A stretch of 42,692 bases of DNA from Variovorax sp. dw_308 (GTDB lineage Bacteria > Pseudomonadota > Gammaproteobacteria > Burkholderiales > Burkholderiaceae_C): assembly GCF_019207085.1 (NCBI RefSeq), contig NZ_JAATOM010000037.1:1-42692 (forward strand), given 5' to 3'. Below the pieces are notes generated by a model. That model saw only the letters and a list, made by a program, of their open reading frames with translations. It had not been told where the DNA came from and searched no databases. Within the stretch, counting starts at the first letter, position 1, and the number at the start of each line of letters is the position of its first letter. Made by a program: the position numbers and the translations under genes. Shown here one piece after another: positions 1 through 7,602 of this stretch.

Positions 1-50
1 CGGCCGGCATCGCTGACGAATGTCGAAGAAGCAGATCTGGAGTACATGCC

Positions 51-950
51 ATGGCACGAACAGTCCTTGCATTCCGTACCGCTTCGCATGCACTGGGCGC
101 GGCTGCGTTGGCGGCAGCCGGGTGGACGGCCACCCTGCCGGCCCGCGCGCAGGCGCCCTTCCCGGAGCCCAGGCAGGCCGCTGACGCGCTGGTTGCAGCC
201 GTCGAGGCCCGCGACAACGCCGCACTCGGCCGTGTGCTCGGCCGCGACTGGCACGCCCTGTTTCCCCCCGAGGGCGTGGACCCGGAAGACAGGCAGGCCT
301 TCCTCGACAAGGCCCGCCAATCGACGACCGCGAACGTCAAGGACGGCCACGCCGAGGTGGTGGTCGGGTCCGACGGCTGGGCGCTACCCATACCATTGGT
401 GCAAGGCTGGAACGGGCGCTGGCACTTCGACACGCATGGCGCACGGGAGGCACTGCTGGAACGCCGCATCGGCGACAACGAGCATTCGGCCATCCAGGCC
501 TCGATGGCGTATCTCGACGCACAGCGCGAATATGCCGAGACCGACCGCAACGGTGACGGCCTGCTCGAGTACGCGCAGAAGATCATCAGCAGCCCCGGCA
601 GGCGCGATGGCCTGATCTGGAGCCAGGACCTTGGCGATGACAGCCCGCTCGGCGAAGACTACCTTCCCAAGGACGGCCGGCAGGGCTATCACGGCTATCG
701 CTACAAGATCCTCACGGGCCAGAGCACCAACGCGCGCGACGGCGCCCGCACCTATGTGATCGGCAACCGGATGATCGCGGGCTTCGGCCTGCTCGCCTGG
801 CCGGTCGACTATGGCCGCAGCGGCGTGATGAGCTTCATCGTGAACCAGGACGGCGTGGTCTACGAGCGCGACCTGGGGCCGCAGACCTCCATGGTCGCGG
901 CCGGCATGCAGCGCTTCGATCCGGACGGGTCCTGGAACAAGGCAAAGTGA
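51..950 (+). CDS. DUF2950 family exported protein
   Basis: This 299-residue protein has an N-terminal signal peptide (hydrophobic segment about residues 12-34, cleavage probably after the ARAQA region). The remainder matches the DUF2950 family as I know it: an early PEPRQAADALVAAVEARD segment, a central HGYRYKILTGQ motif and a late GVMSFIVNQDGVVYERDLG motif. Its length is normal for the family. Function is unknown; members are exported and usually sit beside DUF3300 or other envelope genes. I chose the ATG at 51 because GGAG lies about 8 bases upstream; an ATG at 46 is in another frame. A stop in another frame at 14-16 could end an upstream gene that is almost wholly outside the window. The gene converges on the BASS-family gene. 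Confidence 0.85.
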   Translation: MARTVLAFRTASHALGAAALAAAGWTATLPARAQAPFPEPRQAADALVAAVEARDNAALGRVLGRDWHALFPPEGVDPEDRQAFLDKARQSTTANVKDGHAEVVVGSDGWALPIPLVQGWNGRWHFDTHGAREALLERRIGDNEHSAIQASMAYLDAQREYAETDRNGDGLLEYAQKIISSPGRRDGLIWSQDLGDDSPLGEDYLPKDGRQGYHGYRYKILTGQSTNARDGARTYVIGNRMIAGFGLLAWPVDYGRSGVMSFIVNQDGVVYERDLGPQTSMVAAGMQRFDPDGSWNKAK

Positions 951-970
951 CGCCGCACGATGCGTCGGCG
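951..970. terminator. Hairpin between convergent genes
   Basis: Immediately after the DUF2950 stop codon, CGCCG and ACG pair with CGT and CGGCG (one bulged C, three-base loop). The hairpin lies in the 31-base gap between two convergent genes, so it could end transcription from either side. There is no strong T-run, so efficiency is uncertain. Confidence 0.4.
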
Positions 971-981
971 CAGGAAAGCCC

Positions 982-1845
982 TCACCGCCCGGCCCCCAGC
1001 CGCTTCGCCTGCCATTTCACATACGGCACCGTGGCAGCGAGGCTCACCAGCAGGTACAGCATGATCGCGGCGGGCACCTGGTGGTCCGCGGCGCTGGTCG
1101 CGTTGGCGGTGGCCAGCGCAATGGCAATGCCGGGATGCCGGCAGGCCGACGACAGCGCCAGCACCTCGCGTGTCTCGGGATCCGGGCCGCCCAGCCAATG
1201 ACCGACGGCCAGCGCGATGGCCACGAACACGACGATCGCGATCAGCGTGCCGTCGCCGAGCAAGGCGCCCAGCGCACGGTGCGCCGCGATCAGGATCGCA
1301 ATGCCCGCGAGGGGCAGCAACCACTTGCCCACCAGGATGGCGGGGGTCGCGATGCGTGCGGCCAGCTTCGGTATGAAGCGATTGCAAAGCATGCCCGCCA
1401 GCAAGGGCAGCACCGCCGCGGTGAGGACGATCTTGGCGATGGCGATGGGCTTGATCGTGAAGGTCTTGTCGTAGAACGCGTCGATCAGGTGAACTTCCAG
1501 CGGAATGATGAGCACCGACAGCAGCGCCATCGTGACCATGAGGCCCAGGCCATAGGACGCGCGCCCGCCCGCCTTCTCATGCCGGCGGGGCAACAACGGC
1601 GGCACCGGCGAGATCGAGAGCGCGACCAGCGCGGCCTCGACCGAATGGCGGAAGTCGAAGGCCTGCGCCAGCAGCACGGCCACCACCGGGATCACCACGA
1701 ACATCGCAAGCAATGAGCGCAACAGCAGTGACGGCCGCTTGAAGACGTACAACACGTCTTCCCTGGTGGCGCTCAAGCCGAAGCCGAACACCGTCACGAT
1801 GATGCTCGCCTTCAGGGCGAGGATGACCACATCACGAGCTTCCAT
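982..1845 (-). CDS. BASS-family (bile acid:sodium symporter-like) transporter
   Basis: This 287-residue integral membrane protein has about eight to ten hydrophobic segments and the character of the SBF/BASS superfamily: an early GFGLSAT stretch, an ALVALSISPVPP loop and a late RHPGIAIALATAN motif resembling the conserved crossover region. The substrate cannot be told from sequence. It starts 12 bases after the stop of the M50/HlyD gene, with an AAAGGA Shine-Dalgarno sequence in the gap, so it is probably the last gene of the adhesin-export operon. Whether it serves that system or is merely co-transcribed is unknown. Its length is slightly short for the family but it looks intact. Confidence 0.8.
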   Translation of the reverse strand: MEARDVVILALKASIIVTVFGFGLSATREDVLYVFKRPSLLLRSLLAMFVVIPVVAVLLAQAFDFRHSVEAALVALSISPVPPLLPRRHEKAGGRASYGLGLMVTMALLSVLIIPLEVHLIDAFYDKTFTIKPIAIAKIVLTAAVLPLLAGMLCNRFIPKLAARIATPAILVGKWLLPLAGIAILIAAHRALGALLGDGTLIAIVVFVAIALAVGHWLGGPDPETREVLALSSACRHPGIAIALATANATSAADHQVPAAIMLYLLVSLAATVPYVKWQAKRLGAGR

Positions 1846-1857
1846 CGACAGTCCTTT

Positions 1858-3963
1858 CTAGAAACCACTTTCGCGCCGCACCACCGCCAGCAGTTGCGTG
1901 GCGCCTTCGCCCAGCAGGCTGCGGCGCGCGCCGTCGATCTGCAGGTGGCCGCGAACCTCCTGCATGCCCGGCGGCGGCGCATCGAGTTGAACCAGCACGT
2001 GGAACAGCGCCGGCGTCGGCACCAGCGCCTCGCCCTGCTTCGAGGTGGCCAGCGGCCCGCCGAACCTGGAAGCCAGCTGGCGATGTTCGAGTTGCGCGAC
2101 CCGCGTGCTGCCGATGGCGACGACGCGGCCTTCGATGGGCGTGAAGTGCCCCTCCGGATAGAAGCGCACGCCAGCGCCGCCTTCGATGCGGTGCACCTCG
2201 TCCGGCCTCACATAGGCATCGACCTGCCAGGTGCGCGGATCGACCAGCACGCCCAGCGCTTCCTTGGTGCCGGCCCATTGCCCGGCCTGCCAGTTCGGGT
2301 CGACGTCGCGCCACTGGCCGTCGAAAGGCGCTTGCAGGTTGAGGCGGGCGATCTCGGACCGGGCCGCGCTCTGCTCCTGTATCTGCACGTCGAGGCGCTG
2401 GCGCGTGGCGGCCTCCTCGCTCAGTCCTGCCGGTTCGGCCAGCAGGCCGGTGAGGCGCGCATTGAAGCTGCGCACGCCCGCTTCGCTGCGCGTCACGCGC
2501 TCGGCGATGTCGGGTTGCTCCAGCATCACCAGCGCGTCGCCGGCACGCACCGTTCCCATGCCGTGGATGTCGCGGATCAGCGCGGGGAAAGGTGCGAACA
2601 CGCGAAGCTGGTGCTCGGCCCGCGCCACGCCATACGAATGAATCTGCGTCTGCCACGGCATGGCCAGCAACGCCAGCAGCCCGGCCAGGAAGGCGAAGAC
2701 GAGGAACTTGCGCCGCATGGGAATGCCTGCCCTTCGGGACCACCAGTGCCCCAGTTCACGATAGATGGGCCGCACGATGAACCATGTGACTTCGACCGCG
2801 AACAGGAAGATCCCGAGCAGCTTGAAGAACATCAGGTACACCGCCACCGCGATGCCGGCGAACAGCACCAGGCGATACGCCCAGGTGACCATCGCAAAGG
2901 CGATGAGCGAGTTGCGCCGCGCCGTGCTGAAGGACTCGGGCCATTCGTCCGGCAGGCCCAGCAGCCCTCGCCGCAAGGCGGTGCGCGCGAGCCGTTGCGA
3001 GCGCTCGTGCAGGTTCGGGAAGTCCAGCAGGTCCGACAGGATGAAGTAGCCATCGAAGCGCATGAACGGACTGGCGTTCAGCGCGAGCGAGAGCAGCCAG
3101 GCGGTGGTCGCCAGGTAGAAGAACCCGTCGCGCAATGCGCCCGGCTCGCAGACGGCCCAGCCCAGCGTGGCGAGCCCGGCGATGGCCAGCTCCGTCAGGA
3201 TGCCGGCGCTCGCGATGGCCAGGCGCTGGCGCGAACTGCGCAGCTTCCAGGCCTCGCCGGTGTCGGTGTAGAGCATCGGCCACAGCACCACGAAGGCCAC
3301 GCCCATGTGCGCCACCTTCAAGCCCAGCCGCGTGGCCACCAACGCATGCCCCATCTCGTGCAGGGCCTTGCCGAAGGCCACTGCGACCGCGAAGCCGACG
3401 ATGCCTTCGGCCGAGAACGATTCGACGATGGCGCTGCGAAACGCGTCCCACTGGTGCGCCACCAGGACCAGCCCCAGCAGGCTCAACGCGAGCACCAGCA
3501 AGCCCATCAGCGGATGGAACAGCCAGCCGAGATACTTCGATAGCCACCGAAGCATGCGCTGCGGCCGCACCAGCGGAATCCGGAAGAAGAGGTAGTGGTG
3601 CAGCCAGCCCTTCCAGGTCAGCCACGGGTTGCCCTCGCTCTGTGCGCGCAGGCGGTCGACGGCGTCCGGGCCGGGCCGCAGGAGCTGGTTCTGGTCGAGG
3701 AAGCGGCGGAAGTCGAGCACCTGTTCGGCGTCGGGCTTGAGCGCGGTCTGCCGCGAGATCTGCTCGCTGATGGCGCGCGGCGTCTGGCCCCAGCGCAGCA
3801 GGCATTCGAACTCCAGCCAGCCAATGCGGTAGAAGCGGTTGATGACCGTGTCCTGGATGACCCAGCTCGGCTCGCCGCCGCGGTCTGCCGCGGCCTCGGA
3901 GAGCCGCAGGTCCTCGCGCAACGGCGGCAGCGGCAGGTCTTCCAGTTGCAGCGGCGCCGGCAT
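1858..3963 (-). CDS. Site-2-protease (M50) / HlyD-like fusion with PqqD-like N-terminus
   Basis: 701 residues. The ATG at 3963 shares a base with the stop of the upstream gene (TGATG), which fixes the start and implies coupled translation; the open frame extends further upstream but only as a shadow. Residues about 30-100 resemble a PqqD/RRE-like winged helix (WVIQDTVINRFYRIG, then a LLRPG end). Residues about 140-430 hold several membrane helices with the M50 signature HEMGH (H202, E203, H206) and an NxxPxxxxDG element with D304 as likely third zinc ligand. After the last membrane segment, residues about 460-700 form a biotinyl-lipoyl/HlyD-like periplasmic part. Related M50/HlyD fusions accompany peptide and protein export genes; with the neighbours this suggests the inner-membrane core of an exporter for the giant adhesin. 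Proteolytic action is plausible because the metal ligands are intact, but the substrate is unknown. Confidence 0.8.
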   Translation of the reverse strand: MPAPLQLEDLPLPPLREDLRLSEAAADRGGEPSWVIQDTVINRFYRIGWLEFECLLRWGQTPRAISEQISRQTALKPDAEQVLDFRRFLDQNQLLRPGPDAVDRLRAQSEGNPWLTWKGWLHHYLFFRIPLVRPQRMLRWLSKYLGWLFHPLMGLLVLALSLLGLVLVAHQWDAFRSAIVESFSAEGIVGFAVAVAFGKALHEMGHALVATRLGLKVAHMGVAFVVLWPMLYTDTGEAWKLRSSRQRLAIASAGILTELAIAGLATLGWAVCEPGALRDGFFYLATTAWLLSLALNASPFMRFDGYFILSDLLDFPNLHERSQRLARTALRRGLLGLPDEWPESFSTARRNSLIAFAMVTWAYRLVLFAGIAVAVYLMFFKLLGIFLFAVEVTWFIVRPIYRELGHWWSRRAGIPMRRKFLVFAFLAGLLALLAMPWQTQIHSYGVARAEHQLRVFAPFPALIRDIHGMGTVRAGDALVMLEQPDIAERVTRSEAGVRSFNARLTGLLAEPAGLSEEAATRQRLDVQIQEQSAARSEIARLNLQAPFDGQWRDVDPNWQAGQWAGTKEALGVLVDPRTWQVDAYVRPDEVHRIEGGAGVRFYPEGHFTPIEGRVVAIGSTRVAQLEHRQLASRFGGPLATSKQGEALVPTPALFHVLVQLDAPPPGMQEVRGHLQIDGARRSLLGEGATQLLAVVRRESGF

Positions 3964-5306
3964 CACCAGCCCAGCCAGGCGCGCGCCGACGCGATCGGCC
4001 GGCGCAGCAGGTAGTAGCCCAGCGCGACGCGCTCGCCGTACAGCTTGGCGGTCCCGTGCAGGCCCAGGCGGCGATGCTCGCCCTCGCCTTCGATGCTCGC
4101 CAGCAGCCGGTAGGCCACCACGCTTTCTTCCGTGCTGCGGGCCTGGTAGCTGGTCTCGAGGATCTTGCCCTCCAGCGGCTCCAGCGGGTAGGCCGTGAGG
4201 TACAGCGTGACCGGCGCGCCCACCTCCAGCGCGATCGCGTCGGCCACCGGCAACTGCACCAGCATCGCCGGCTGCGCCGGGTCGGCCACCTGCAGGATGC
4301 GCTCGCCGGTCACCACCGGCTTGCCGATCCAGTCGTTCGGGTCGCTGAACACCGCCACGCCCGCGCGCGGCGACAGCACGTTGGTGCGCGCCAGTTGCGC
4401 CGTCACCGCCGCCCATTCCGAGCGGCGCTGTTGCGCCTTGCCGTTGAGCACCGTCAGCTCGCTCTTGCTCTGCGGGTTGTCGAAGGCGCGCTGACTGGCC
4501 GCGAGCAGCTCCGCGTCGGCCACGGCGACCTCCTTGGCCAGCACTTCGGCGCGGCTGCGCAGCGTGGTCTCGTCGAGCGTGAACAGCGGCGTGCCCTCCT
4601 GCACGGCCTGGTTGGGCCGCACGTGCACCTGCGCGATCACGCCGTCGATGGGCGAGCTGATGATCTTGGCCTCGCGCGAGACGATTTCCGCGGGTGCCAG
4701 TGCGGTCTGCCGCACCGGCAGCAAGGCCAGCGCGCCCAGCAGCGCCAATGCCAGCAACGCGTGCCGTCGGCCCGGGCGCCAGCCCGCGAGACGCCGCTGC
4801 CCGGTCAACGCCGACCAGCAATAGGCCCAGGTCTGCCACAGGCCCTGCAGCAGCGGCTGCAAGGGTTCCAGCGGCGGCGCATCCATGAGGAACAGCACCA
4901 GGCCCAGGCGCTTGCCGTTGCGGCCGTGCAGCGGGACGCACCACACGCCGGCCGGCCACCATTCCGTCCAGCCGTCGGCCACTTCTGTCGGCGGATTCAA
5001 TGCATCGCGCGAAAGCCACTGCGGCGCGTCGCCACGCAATTGCTTCGCCAGCCAGCGCGAGGCGCGGCGCAACCACACCAGGTAGGGCGAGTCTTCCTGC
5101 GGCTTGGCCAAGCCCGAGACGCACAGCACCTCGAAGGCATCGCCGCGCTGCGCCAGCACCAGCGCCTGCCGGAACTGCAGCAGCGGATACAGGTCGTTGG
5201 CCATCGAGAAGGCCAGCGTGTTCAGCGTATCGGCAGCCAGTGCCTTGTCGCGCAGCGCGTCCAGGTTCAGGAGCAGCTGCGACGGTACTTGGGCGCGGTC
5301 GTTCAC
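3963..5306 (-). CDS. HlyD-family membrane fusion protein with GAF-like N-terminal domain
   Basis: 447 residues. The first about 165 residues look like a cytoplasmic GAF-type fold (LLLNLDALRDKALAADTLNT start, GVWCVPLHGRNGKRLGLVLF core). One membrane helix follows (about residues 185-200, HALLALALLGALALLPV). The rest is a periplasmic HlyD-like adaptor: the lipoyl half-motif IDGVIAQVHVRPNQAVQEGTP, a short coiled coil, the second half-motif LSPRAGVAVF and a beta-barrel region. The start is a GTG that overlaps the stop of the preceding hlyD-like gene (GTGA), and its own stop overlaps the M50 gene start, so the three proteins are probably made together. A GAF-like sensory half on an adaptor suggests control of export by a cytoplasmic signal; that is inference. 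Confidence 0.78.
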   Translation of the reverse strand: MNDRAQVPSQLLLNLDALRDKALAADTLNTLAFSMANDLYPLLQFRQALVLAQRGDAFEVLCVSGLAKPQEDSPYLVWLRRASRWLAKQLRGDAPQWLSRDALNPPTEVADGWTEWWPAGVWCVPLHGRNGKRLGLVLFLMDAPPLEPLQPLLQGLWQTWAYCWSALTGQRRLAGWRPGRRHALLALALLGALALLPVRQTALAPAEIVSREAKIISSPIDGVIAQVHVRPNQAVQEGTPLFTLDETTLRSRAEVLAKEVAVADAELLAASQRAFDNPQSKSELTVLNGKAQQRRSEWAAVTAQLARTNVLSPRAGVAVFSDPNDWIGKPVVTGERILQVADPAQPAMLVQLPVADAIALEVGAPVTLYLTAYPLEPLEGKILETSYQARSTEESVVAYRLLASIEGEGEHRRLGLHGTAKLYGERVALGYYLLRRPIASARAWLGW

Positions 5307-6079
5307 GGAGAGGCCGGGAAGATCGCGATGCCGCTCATCCCGGCGATCAGGTCGGGGAACTTCTCATCGAGCTTGCCTTCGAGCTCGACGGTCTGCGCCA
5401 CCGCATCGACGCGCGCATTGATCGCGCTGATGCGGGCCGGATAGGTCTTGCCGGTCTCGGCGATGGTGACCTTGAACGGCTGGCCGGCCTGCAGTCCCTT
5501 GAACAGCGTCGACGGCACGTTCAGCCGCAGCTTCAGGGCGCTGTCGCTCACGATGTCGAACAGCGGCGTGCCGGCGCTCACCGTCTGGAAGGACTTGGCA
5601 TAGACCTTGGCGATGCGTGCCGCGAACGGCGCGCGCACCGCGCAATAGCCGGCCTGCGTCACGGCGAGCGTGCGCGAGCCGGCGGCCTTCTCGGCTTCGG
5701 TGTTGGCCATGGACACCTCGAGGTCGCCCACGGCGTTGAGTTCGCGCAGGCCCTTCTTGGCATCGAGGTTCTGCCGGGCCTGGGCCAGCTCGGCCTCGGC
5801 CACCTTGGCGCGGGCGACCTGCTCGCCGCATTGCAGCTGCACCAGCAACGCACCCTTGGGCACCTGCTTGCCGAGCGAGCCGTTGATCTCGCCCAGCGTC
5901 CCGTTCATCTGGGCCGACAGCGTGGTCTCCAGCTCCGGCACCAGCAGCACGCGGATGGCGGAGGGGTCGATGACGACGGGCTTGGCGGCGGGCGATTGCG
6001 CGAACACGGGCATGGCGATGCCGGCGCCGAGGACCAGCAACACCGACAACCACTTCTCACTGCGCGGAAGGATTCGCAC
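5303..6079 (-). CDS. HlyD-family periplasmic adaptor
   Basis: About 258 residues with a signal peptide (WLSVLLVLGAGIAMPVFAQ). The mature part has the first lipoyl half-motif (SAQMNGTLGEINGSLGKQVPKGALL), a short helical hairpin rich in Ala and Glu, the second half-motif (GYCAVRAPFAARIAKVYAKSFQTVSAGTPLF) and a beta domain ending IAGMSGIAIFPASP. It is shorter than HlyD or AcrA (350-480 residues), like other minimal adaptors. The GTG at 6079 has GGAGG five bases upstream; a GTG at 6085 is the alternative. It overlaps the end of the TolC-like gene by about 20 bases. It probably bridges the TolC-like protein to the two larger inner-membrane components. Confidence 0.82.
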   Translation of the reverse strand: MRILPRSEKWLSVLLVLGAGIAMPVFAQSPAAKPVVIDPSAIRVLLVPELETTLSAQMNGTLGEINGSLGKQVPKGALLVQLQCGEQVARAKVAEAELAQARQNLDAKKGLRELNAVGDLEVSMANTEAEKAAGSRTLAVTQAGYCAVRAPFAARIAKVYAKSFQTVSAGTPLFDIVSDSALKLRLNVPSTLFKGLQAGQPFKVTIAETGKTYPARISAINARVDAVAQTVELEGKLDEKFPDLIAGMSGIAIFPASP

Positions 6080-7595
6080 CAGCACCTCCGCCTGTGGTGT
6101 TGCGCAGCAGCGCGGATTGCTCCATCTCGGTGGTCACGCGCTGGATCTCGCCAGCGAGCGTCTTGATGTCGTAGCTTTCGATGGCCGGCGGAAACACGTC
6201 GAGGCCGACCGAGTTGTACAGGCGGCCCCAGGCGGCCTCCGCGTTCGCAAAGGCAGCCTCGCGCTGGTAGCCCGACAACAGGTAGCGGCCCTCGGCGCGG
6301 ATCACCTCGAGGTCCGAGCCCAGCGTCGTCTTCTTGGCGGCGCGCGCATAGTCGAGCAGGCTGGCGTCGACCCGCAGGCTCTCGTTGGCGAACTGCACCT
6401 CCTGCAGCGTCAGCTGGTAGCGCAGCGCGCCCACGCGCACCTGCGTGAGCACGGCCATCGACAGCGCGATGCGCCGCGAGTCGTCGGTCTCGCGCTGCGA
6501 CTGCTGCGTGGCGTTGAGCGAAGGCAGCGCCAGCAGCTTCAGCAGGTTGATCGACACGTCGATGCCGGTCGCGTTCCAGTAGTTGTTGTAGAGGTAGGCG
6601 TTGGAGTCGTAGTTGCGCCCGACGTTGAGGCTGACGTTGGGCCAGAGTTGCGCCTTGGCAATGTCGATGTCACGTTCGTTCGCGCGCTTGCGATACCACT
6701 CCTCCATGATCTCCGGCCGCCGCACCAGCGCAAGCTCCTCCAGTTGCCCGACGTCCGGGCCGAGGGTCGGCAACACCGGGTTGGGCACGTCGACCAGCTG
6801 CATCGGCGCATTGGCCGGCAACGACATCAGCGCGCGCAGCTCGGCCTGCGAGAACTCCAGGTCTTGCCGGCGAATGGTCAGCAGCGACACCGAGTCGAGC
6901 AATGCGCGCTGGTAGGCCAGGATCTCCTGGCGCGGCAGCAGGCCCTTGTCCTGCGCCTCGCGCGCCTGGCGCAGCGCGTCGTTGGTGCGCGCCAGCAGGC
7001 CGTCGACCTGCGGCAGCAGGCGTTGGGCGCCGAGTGCGCGCCAGTAGGCATTGCGCACGTCCTGCAGCACGTTCTGCGCGACCTTGCGACGGCGCTCCTC
7101 GGCCATCATGATCTGGTCTGCCTTCTGCGCGGTGCGGTAGTAGGCGATGCTGAAGTCCAGCGTGCTCCAGCTCAGGCCCAGGCTGCCGATGTAGCGATAG
7201 CGCTCCTCGGACGTCGATGCGCGCAAGCTCACCTGCCGGTCCTCGATGCCGATCGAGGTGCCGCCCGAATCGTTGTTGCGGCCCAGGTGGCCGGCCGACG
7301 CCACCAGGCGCGGCAGCATCTCGTAGCTGGACACGTCGCGCAGGTTGGTGGCCAGCGCGCTCTCCATGAGCTTGAGGCGGTAGTCGAGGTTGTATTTCAG
7401 CGCACGGGCCGCCGCTTCGTAGAAGGTGATCGGGCCGGTGACGGGCTCCTGGTCCGAATACATCTTGACCTGGTCGGCCTTGGCCCGGTCGACGGTTTCT
7501 TCCTGCGTGTAGGGCTGTTGCTTGACACCCGAGCATGCCGCCAGCGCGAGCGCCAGCATGGCCGTGCCGGGCGCCTTGATGGACCAGTACCCCAT
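6057..7595 (-). CDS. TolC-family outer membrane efflux lipoprotein
   Basis: 512 residues from the ATG at 7595. The N-terminus is a lipoprotein signal with lipobox LAAC (C21). The body has the two-fold TolC architecture: a first half with AARALKYNLDYRLKLMESA, RNAYWRALGAQRLL and ARTNDALRQAREAQDKGLL, and a second half with RPEIMEEWYRKRANERDIDIAKAQLWPNVSLNVG, matching outer-membrane efflux protein repeats. It begins 7 bases after the adhesin stop codon, with no clear Shine-Dalgarno sequence in the gap, so translation may be coupled to the adhesin. The role expected is the outer-membrane channel for the export system downstream. The acylated Cys suggests an NodT/OprM-like rather than E. coli TolC-like anchoring. 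Confidence 0.88.
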   Translation of the reverse strand: MGYWSIKAPGTAMLALALAACSGVKQQPYTQEETVDRAKADQVKMYSDQEPVTGPITFYEAAARALKYNLDYRLKLMESALATNLRDVSSYEMLPRLVASAGHLGRNNDSGGTSIGIEDRQVSLRASTSEERYRYIGSLGLSWSTLDFSIAYYRTAQKADQIMMAEERRRKVAQNVLQDVRNAYWRALGAQRLLPQVDGLLARTNDALRQAREAQDKGLLPRQEILAYQRALLDSVSLLTIRRQDLEFSQAELRALMSLPANAPMQLVDVPNPVLPTLGPDVGQLEELALVRRPEIMEEWYRKRANERDIDIAKAQLWPNVSLNVGRNYDSNAYLYNNYWNATGIDVSINLLKLLALPSLNATQQSQRETDDSRRIALSMAVLTQVRVGALRYQLTLQEVQFANESLRVDASLLDYARAAKKTTLGSDLEVIRAEGRYLLSGYQREAAFANAEAAWGRLYNSVGLDVFPPAIESYDIKTLAGEIQRVTTEMEQSALLRNTTGGGAGANPSAQ

Positions 7596-7602
7596 GCCGG
7601 CG

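Noticed and set aside
1894..3543. A 549-codon plus-strand frame
   Set aside because: Antisense of the M50/HlyD gene; Gln/His/Arg-rich shadow.
4056..6166. Two long plus-strand frames (462 and 388 codons)
   Set aside because: They lie antisense to the two HlyD-like genes and show shadow composition.
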